Shown here piece after piece: positions 1 to 5,676 of a stretch of DNA of 5,676 bases. This stretch comes from Patescibacteria group bacterium. Its GTDB lineage: Bacteria; Patescibacteriota; Gracilibacteria; BD1-5; UBA6164. Positions within the stretch are counted from its first letter, which is position 1; each line of letters starts with the position of its first letter. Both the position numbers and the translations under genes were made by a program. The notes beneath the pieces are model-generated. The model had not been told where the DNA came from. It did not search any database and saw only the letters and a program-made list of their open reading frames with translations. The DNA lies in NCBI GenBank assembly GCA_018623505.1, contig JAAZVM010000033.1, positions 1 through 5,676 of the forward strand, given 5' to 3'.

Positions 1-306
1 AATAAAAGATTTATCTAAAAAATTTTTTCATTGAAATAAAGAATAAAAGCCTTCTTTTAAATCTACATCTTCAATTACGTCATCTTTTTCACTTATTATA
101 GCTCAAGAATTTGAAATATTTTCCATTCAAGAACTATAATTAATATCATATCAAGATGATACTTCTTTTCATGTAGAAGTAATATTAGTATAATTATCTC
201 AATTTTTTTTATTAAAGTTTGCTTTATAATTAATTAATGAATATAAAATAATAAACAAAATAAAAATTATAAATACTAAAATAATATATGATTTAGTTTT
301 TTTCAT
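1..306 (-). CDS. Membrane-anchored protein of unknown function, N-terminal part (runs off the window)
   Basis: I do not recognise this protein. With TGA as Gly, 102 codons stay open from ATG at 306-304 to the window edge. Residues 1-6 are basic (MKKTKS). Residues about 7-24 form one strongly hydrophobic stretch (rich in I, L, F, V), so it is either an uncleaved signal anchor or a signal peptide; I see no clear AxA cleavage site. The following 75 or so residues are polar, rich in Asn, Ser, Asp, Glu and Lys, and are expected outside the membrane. Six in-frame TGA codons are read as Gly (residues 36, 46, 52, 60, 68, 93). It follows the hxsA-like gene by 23 nt with no terminator between them, so it probably belongs to the same transcript. 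A role in surface attachment, processing or export of the modified peptide is only a guess from position. The gene is certain in outline; its function is open. Confidence 0.7.
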
Positions 307-329
307 TATTTAAATATATAATATATAAT

Positions 330-854
330 TTACCAAGCACTATGACTACCATGACTACCATGGCTACCATGACTACCATGGCTACCATGACTACCATTAG
401 CACTACAGTGTGAAGATCATCATCAACTATAATAAGAGGAATTATTGTAATCTCCTGTTGAACTATAATGTCAATTAACTATTCAACTAGAATGACCATC
501 ATAAACTTTAACTGAATTATTATGAACAGGCCTTGACTGTTCAACAAAACTAACATGTCATGGATTTCAAGATGAATGAGAAGAATTAGTACCAGTTCAA
601 CTATGATGACTATTTGCATGACCATTTCAATTAGAATGATTACTTCATGACCAGTTACTAACAGGACAATTATCAGTATATCAGCTAGAACTTGCATGTC
701 AAGATCATGCTACTACCTCATCGACTCAACTAAGCAATGCAGCCCCAGCAGCCAAACCTAATGCATCCTTTTTTGTTATCTTACCACTTTCATCTGTAAG
801 AAAGTTTGATAGTTTTTTCTTTATTTTTGGAAAAATCTTTTTTTTATTTGTCAT
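330..854 (-). CDS. hxsA: HxsA-like His-Xaa-Ser repeat precursor peptide
   Basis: This 174-residue protein looks like the substrate of the neighbouring radical SAM enzyme. Residues 1-20 are basic. A leader-like segment follows (DESGKITKKDALGLAAGAAL, residues 21-40, acidic/basic then small hydrophobic). From about residue 50 the sequence is low-complexity and rich in Ser, Gly, His and Asn. His-x-Ser triplets occur at H53, H83, H93, H100, H121, H129 and H149. The C-terminus is a strict period-3 tail with His at 156, 159, 162, 165, 168 and 171 (HGS five times, then HSAW). Two cysteines (C63, C150) are present. Fourteen glycines are encoded by TGA, so a standard-code annotation would miss the gene. 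It starts 11 nt after the hxsB stop. The call rests on the repeat, the leader style and the HxsB/HxsD-like neighbours. The mature product, the cleavage site and which residues are modified cannot be read from the sequence. The VVAGSGHA region (47-54) is a possible processing area. Confidence 0.8.
342..395 (-). repeat. Six tandem 9-bp units encoding the His-Gly-Ser tail of HxsA
   Basis: On the plus strand the units read atgactacc or atggctacc, six in a row with only the fourth base varying. On the coding strand this is GGT-AGY-CAT repeated. The serine codons run AGT, AGC, AGT, AGC, AGT, AGT, so the pattern also works as an 18-bp unit, which suggests growth by duplication of a two-triplet block. 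All glycines here are GGT, whereas the rest of the gene uses mostly TGA. Confidence 0.95.
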
Positions 855-865
855 TTTTATAATAA

Positions 866-2314
866 TTATAAGTTAATCCAACTTAGAAGTATTTTTTTAT
901 CTTCTGGATTTCTTAATTTTTCAAATATATAATCTAAAACAGCTATTTGTATTTCTATTTTTTCATCTTTTTTTATGGGGTTGTATACACTATCGTATAT
1001 TTTATGATTATGTATTATATCTACACCAAAATATGGTTTATATACATGTTCATTATAACCTGGCAATCAATCTAGAGTACTTGATTGAATAGATATTTTA
1101 CAAGTATCACTATTTATCATATTTTTATAGTTTTGCTCTGGATTTCAAGTTGGCTCAGTAAGTAAAAAGCTATCATCTCACATCCTTCAAAGCATCCTAG
1201 ACTCATCACTTGCATATATTTTACCATCATAGTTATAAGCAACTCATCACACAGCTATACCGCTTGGACTTCTTATGTCCATAAATGCAGGATCTTTAGA
1301 ATAAAATATTTTCATAAGGTAAACTGAAGTTATACTTTCTTTAAAGAATCTACCTTTTTTATTTATATCTATTATATAATCTAAAGATTTTTTATAAAAA
1401 TCTATCCAATCTTTATTGTCATATGATAATTCTTTTTTTAAAGATGCAGCAAATCAATAAGGATTTAACCATCTTAAGAAAATCCCTTCTTGTCAAAGCT
1501 CTATATACTTATCTATGATTTCTTTATACTTTGGAAGAGTTTCTTTTGTAACAGTAAGAAGAGCTCATACTTTTCACATATTTCTTTTAAGTTTTTCTTC
1601 CTCTAGTCTTTTCATCCAATAAGTAACTTTTTCAAAACTGTTACCATCAAAACCTGCTCTATTATTGTTATGAGTTACTTCATCTCAATCTAGACTGGTA
1701 CATATATCAACTCACTCATCTAAAAGCCAAGTAAGTTTATCTTCACTCATAAGAGTTAGATTTGAAACCATAACTAGCCTAAGCTCTTTTTTTAAATGAA
1801 AAGCTCTCTCTTTTGCATAAGTAACTATATATTGAACCACTTCATAATTAACCAAAGATTCTCATCATTGAAACTCTATAGTTAAACTTGGAGAATTCGT
1901 ATAAAAAATCGTATCTACTGTTTCTTTAGCTGTTTCTATAGTCATATCAAACTCTTTTGCAGTCATTGGAGCTACTGCAGCATGACAGTATTTACACTTA
2001 TGATTACATCTAAGAGTTGTAATAATCATATGAAGAGTAGGTCAAACTCATACAAAATGATTTTTAAGAGCAACACTTCAAGTCATCTTAGATTCATAAT
2101 CATCTGATTTTATAAATCATTTTTTAACTAAGTCTTCATATGATTCTAAACCTTCTACATTTCAAGATAAAAACTTATCAAAATCTTCTAAACTTAAAAA
2201 TTCAAATTTTCAAGCATCATTAGTTATAAGGTAAGTTTCACTATCAAATTTTTTAAATCTAAAAAATCATAGTTTTGATGTATCGGCTGATTTAACTTTT
2301 TCTAAATTTAGCAT
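866..2314 (-). CDS. hxsB: Radical SAM maturase of the His-Xaa-Ser system, HxsB-type
   Basis: This 482-residue radical SAM enzyme probably installs a modification on the HxsA-like peptide encoded just downstream. The N-terminal 90 residues (FFRF, TNDAGKFEFLSLEDF) match the leader domain I associate with HxsB. The radical SAM core starts near residue 94, with CxxxCxxC at C103, C107 and C110 (LRCNHKCKYCH) binding the 4Fe-4S cluster that cleaves S-adenosylmethionine. A GGE-type SAM contact lies at 150-152 (EFQGGES), and CTSLDG at 205-210. The C-terminal part keeps the family framework (MDIRSPSG, AYNYDGKIYASDE, VYKPYFGV, ending VLDYIFEKL), but the cysteines expected in this SPASM-like region are Ser, Asp, Phe or Tyr. 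After residue 110 only C205 and C405 remain. About 21 TGA codons are read as Gly, including both of the GGE motif. The start at 2314 is the ATG that gives the expected N-terminus. It follows the preceding small gene by 24 nt. HxsB versus another SPASM-type RiPP maturase is decided mainly by this framework and the neighbours. Confidence 0.85.
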
Positions 2315-2338
2315 TTTTAAAATTAAATTAAAATATTT

Positions 2339-2533
2339 TTATTGATTTATAAGTCAAACACAATAATTCATTAGTTCATTGAAAACTTCTTCTATATCTT
2401 CTTTTGTATCTCACGAAATAGTCAAATAATTTCAATTTAAAACTATTTCTGAATACTCAGAAAAATCTTGAATAGCTTGATTTAAAAAATCTAAAGCATA
2501 TATTGAAGTATCTATTTCAAACTTTTCTTTCAT
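2339..2533 (-). CDS. Small 64-residue protein, possibly a second HxsD-like protein
   Basis: This small protein lies 15 nt after the hxsD-like gene and 24 nt before hxsB, so it is surely co-transcribed with them. It is 64 residues long, acidic and without membrane segments. Its layout is a short strand leading to IDTSIY (residues 7-12), a helix, a strand pair around VLNGNYLTI (31-39), then a helix with DIEEVFNELMNY. The IDTSIY start and the order of predicted elements resemble LIDSNIY and what follows in the upstream 188-residue HxsD-like protein, so it may be a truncated paralogue or partner. That similarity was judged by eye and is weak. Three TGA codons encode all its glycines (34, 41, 60), and there is one Cys (C58). 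A role in binding the precursor or the maturase is inferred only from position. Confidence 0.72.
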
Positions 2534-2548
2534 ATAAAATTAATATAT

Positions 2549-3115
2549 TTATTTATTAAAATCCATTTTTGCTTTTTTTACCGCTTCAGGATCTATTGTT
2601 ATTTTAGGTTTTTGAATTTCACTTTCAGTTTCTTCTTCTATTTCTTTAAGTATATTATTTATTTCTTCTTCATCTATTTGTAAATCAGGGTCATTTTCAA
2701 TTTCTTTTAAGATTTCATCTATATCCTTATCAAAATCTATTTGATTTTGCTCTTGATTATTTGTTATAGCATCTGTATCTAAAGAAACAAAATTAGAATA
2801 ATCTAAAGGTCAATTTATAGCTTTTTCAACTATTGTTTCTCTTATAGTTTTATTATCTTTTTCTAATTTATCCCTTAAATAAGTTTCAAGTAGTGTATCT
2901 GAAAACTCTCAAACAAGATTTTCTAAATCCATTCAATCTTCTCTTTTTGTAAATTGAACTATTAAATTTTTACTTTCATCGTATTTAAAGAAAAAATATC
3001 ATTTATCAAGATATTGAAAACTAGCTTTTAAAACTATATCTTTGGGATATATATTAGAATCAATTAAAAGCTCTAACTTACTTCACTCTATTATAATATT
3101 TAGAAATTTTTCCAT
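2549..3115 (-). CDS. hxsD: HxsD-like accessory protein of the His-Xaa-Ser system, with acidic C-terminal extension
   Basis: This is the first gene of the putative hxs operon and encodes 188 residues. Residues about 14-105 resemble HxsD: LIDSNIYPKDIVLKASFQYL (17-36), an aromatic strand GYFFFKYD, a second strand LIVQFT, then DLENLVGEFSDTLLETYLRD and TIRETIVEKAI (90-100). HxsD proteins accompany the HxsB and HxsC maturases; their biochemical role is not well established as far as I know. Residues about 113-188 are an extra tail, very rich in Asp and Glu (DKDIDEILKEIEND, DEEEINNILKEIEEE), which probably forms acidic helices; I remember HxsD as being only about 100 residues long. All five glycines are TGA (11, 39, 61, 69, 102). 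There is no Cys and no signal peptide, so it is cytoplasmic. No Shine-Dalgarno sequence precedes the ATG at 3115. The family call depends on both the pattern and the adjacent hxsB and hxsA. Confidence 0.72.
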
Positions 3116-3139
3116 TTTAAAATTTTATATATAAATTTA

Positions 3140-3174
3140 CTTATTTATTATATAAAAATAAAAAAATAACTCAA
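3140..3174 (-). promoter_or_regulatory. Candidate promoter of the hxs operon
   Basis: On the minus strand a perfect TATAAT (3152 to 3147) is preceded at 16 nt by TTGAGT (3174 to 3169), which matches TTGACA at four of six bases. Transcription would start near 3140, about 25 nt before the hxsD ATG. The -35 lies inside the terminator stem of the atpC transcript. The surrounding DNA is very AT-rich, so a chance TATAAT is possible; position is the main support. Confidence 0.4.
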
Positions 3175-3201
3175 AATATATTTTGAGTTATTTTTTTATT
3201 T
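3156..3201 (-). terminator. Intrinsic terminator of the atpD-atpC transcript
   Basis: This is a perfect inverted repeat with 23-bp arms centred between 3178 and 3179. The core is AACTCAAAATAT followed by its complement, and A-rich and T-rich flanks extend the pairing. In the atpC transcript it forms a hairpin followed by TTATTTTTTTATTTTTATA, as expected of a U-tract. It overlaps the atpC stop codon (3196-3198). Because the flanks are symmetric it could also stop plus-strand transcripts, although no plus-strand gene was found here. Confidence 0.82.
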
Positions 3202-3627
3202 CATAGTATCAGAAAGTTTTAATTGTGCTATAGATTTTAATAACATATCTTCAGCTTCAATAAATTTTTCCATATCTACTTTATCTTTTGAATTTTTATA
3301 TTTTTCCATAAGTTCTACAGCTTTTACTCTAGCTCTTTCAGCAGCATCTGTATCTAAGTCTTCTATATCAACAAGCATATCTGCCATAACTTTTACAGAA
3401 TTGTTACTTATTTCAACAACTCATTTTCATATAGCAAAATCATCTCTTTTTTCAGTTCATTTTTCATCTTTGTATATAACATACATAGTTGAAGGTTTAA
3501 CGCTTGTAAGTAAAGGAGAATGATCTTCTAAAATTGTTATTTCTCAGATTCATGTCATTATAGTAGCAGATACTACATTTTTATTACTGAAACTTTCTCA
3601 TGAAAAAGATAATATTTTTAATTCCAT
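3196..3627 (-). CDS. atpC: F-type ATP synthase epsilon subunit
   Basis: The epsilon subunit sits on the central stalk of F1, couples rotation to the c-ring and can restrain ATP hydrolysis. The product has 143 residues, a normal length. The N-terminal beta-sandwich is recognisable: MELKILSFSGESF, then TGIGEITILEDHSPLLTSVKP (residues 25-45, the usual G-E-[ML]-x-I-L-x-x-H-x-P-L-L block), then FAIGKGVVEISNNSVKVMAD (64-83). Residues about 91-143 form the two-helix C-terminal domain (DTDAAERARVKAVELMEKY and EAEDMLLKSIAQLKL). Six TGA codons are read as Gly (10, 26, 28, 57, 67, 69), several at conserved glycines. The gene follows atpD by 25 nt, with no Shine-Dalgarno sequence, and is the last gene before the terminator. 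The ATG at 3627 gives the family's usual N-terminus. Confidence 0.93.
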
Positions 3628-3652
3628 TATTTGAAAAATTAATAATTAAAAA

Positions 3653-5053
<1,401 letters not shown>

Positions 5054-5079
5054 TATTTGTAATTTATTAATTTTAAATT

Positions 5080-5487
5080 TTATTGATTTTTATCCATAGC
5101 TACATTACTAAGCCTGTCAGCTTCTTTATTTAGTTCTCTAGCTATCCAATTATAATGTATTTTGATTTTTGATTCTTTTATAAGTTTACAAATATCATTA
5201 TTTATAACTTTTAATTCTTCTTTTTTTATTTTCCAAGTTCAAATAAGCTGATTAATTACAAGTGAAGAATCCATATACAGATAAACTTCATGAGCTCATA
5301 ATTCAATAGCTCTTTTTATTCAATAATAAGCTCATAAATACTCAGCTTCATTATTTGTTTTTATACCTAAGCTTTTAAATCTTTTTTCAACTTCATTTCA
5401 GTCAAAATCTGTTATAAAAACTCATAATCAAGATATTCAAGGATTTCACCTTGATCATCAATCAGTAAAAACTTTTAATTTGTCCAC
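5080..5487 (-). CDS. rnhA: Ribonuclease HI-type protein
   Basis: RNase HI cuts the RNA strand of RNA-DNA hybrids, for example R-loops and primer remnants. The product has 135 residues. FTDGGSRGNPG (7-17) carries the first catalytic Asp (D9). TNNEAEYLGA (44-53) supplies the Glu (E49 by alignment with E. coli E48). YMDSSLVINQL (71-81) supplies D73. The ELNKEADRLSN segment (118-128) supplies the fourth acid, D124. The histidine-bearing loop of E. coli RNase HI is replaced by WIARELNKEAD, as in many shorter bacterial and archaeal members. Eleven of twelve glycines are TGA. The start is GTG at 5487: an in-frame TAA lies two codons upstream and no earlier start fits. The GTG shares one base with the TAG stop of the preceding gene (TAGTG), suggesting translational coupling. 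Its place just ahead of atpD is unusual. Some members of this family lack strong activity, so exact function is not proven. Confidence 0.93.
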
Positions 5488-5676
5488 TATTTAATTTCTT
5501 TATTTATATAAATTTCTATTTCATCATCATCAGATTTTTTATTGTTTTCACTTTTATTTAAAGGTTTAACATTTTTTTCTTTTTTATTATCTACTTTATT
5601 TAAATTAGATTTAAAACAAACTGAAAGATAAAAATATTTTCTAAGTAAAACTGTTATAAATAAAACTACTAAAATA
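5487..5676 (-). CDS. Unrecognised membrane protein, C-terminal part (start outside the window)
   Basis: This is an open frame entering from the window edge and ending at TAG (5489-5487), which overlaps the GTG of the RNase H gene by one base. The visible 62 residues begin with a hydrophobic segment (ILVVLFITVLL), then RKYFYLSVCFKSN, and end in a strongly charged tail rich in Lys, Asn, Asp and Glu (DDDEIEIYINKEIK at the end). The most likely reading is a last, or only, transmembrane helix with a cytoplasmic charged tail. There is no TGA codon in this piece and no motif I recognise. The tight junction with the RNase H gene places it in the same operon. I cannot assign a function. Confidence 0.6.
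   Translation of the reverse strand, partial: ILVVLFITVLLRKYFYLSVCFKSNLNKVDNKKEKNVKPLNKSENNKKSDDDEIEIYINKEIK

Noticed and set aside
307..329. A possible terminator between the hxsA-like gene and the membrane-anchored protein
   Set aside because: The stretch is AT-rich with short TATA-type symmetry only; there is no stable stem and no T-run.
342..395. A short tandem repeat that might be a CRISPR array or other non-coding satellite
   Set aside because: The units are 9 bp with no spacers and are in frame with the HxsA-like protein, where they encode His-Gly-Ser.
479..697. A minus-strand 72-codon frame rich in Ile, Leu and Val, resembling a membrane peptide
   Set aside because: It is a different frame within the hxsA-like gene; its hydrophobicity comes from the TGA/AAT/AGT-rich codons of the real frame read out of phase.
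866..1066. A separate small gene starting at an ATG-like codon at 1066
   Set aside because: It is in frame with the radical SAM gene and is simply its C-terminus (the codon there is TTG as read within the longer frame); the upstream sequence continues the same family pattern.

Overview
This is an AT-rich window (TGA read as glycine, genetic code 25) with every gene on the minus strand. Read with the standard code, the genes break into fragments. Read with TGA as Gly, eight ordered reading frames cover almost the whole window. The decisive spot is the Walker A loop of the F1-ATPase beta subunit, where two of the expected glycines are TGA; the RNase H motif DGGSRGNPG carries four more. That reassignment points to the candidate phyla Absconditabacteria (SR1) or Gracilibacteria; I cannot tell which from this window.

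Reading in the direction of transcription (high to low coordinates), the first block is a run of four genes: the C-terminal part of an unrecognised membrane protein (5487-5676), an RNase HI-type protein (5080-5487), atpD (3653-5053) and atpC (3196-3627). It ends at a perfect 23-bp-arm inverted repeat (3156-3201) that overlaps the atpC stop codon and looks like an intrinsic terminator.

The second block appears to be a His-Xaa-Ser (Hxs) peptide-modification operon, in the order: an HxsD-like protein (2549-3115), a 64-residue HxsD-like or unknown small protein (2339-2533), a radical SAM maturase of the HxsB type (866-2314), a His/Ser/Gly-rich HxsA-like precursor ending in tandem His-Gly-Ser (330-854), and the start of a membrane-anchored protein of unknown function (1-306, runs off the window). 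Gaps are only 11-24 nt. A plausible promoter lies just upstream, with its -35 inside the terminator stem of the ATP synthase operon.

The likely logic is that HxsB, helped by HxsD, modifies the HxsA peptide, probably at or near its His-x-Ser motifs, after which it is exported or displayed. Two features set the system apart from the usual layout. The C-terminal region of HxsB has lost the cysteines expected in a SPASM-type auxiliary iron-sulfur domain, and no second radical SAM enzyme (HxsC) is present in the window. Family assignments come from remembered sequence patterns and were not searched against any database.
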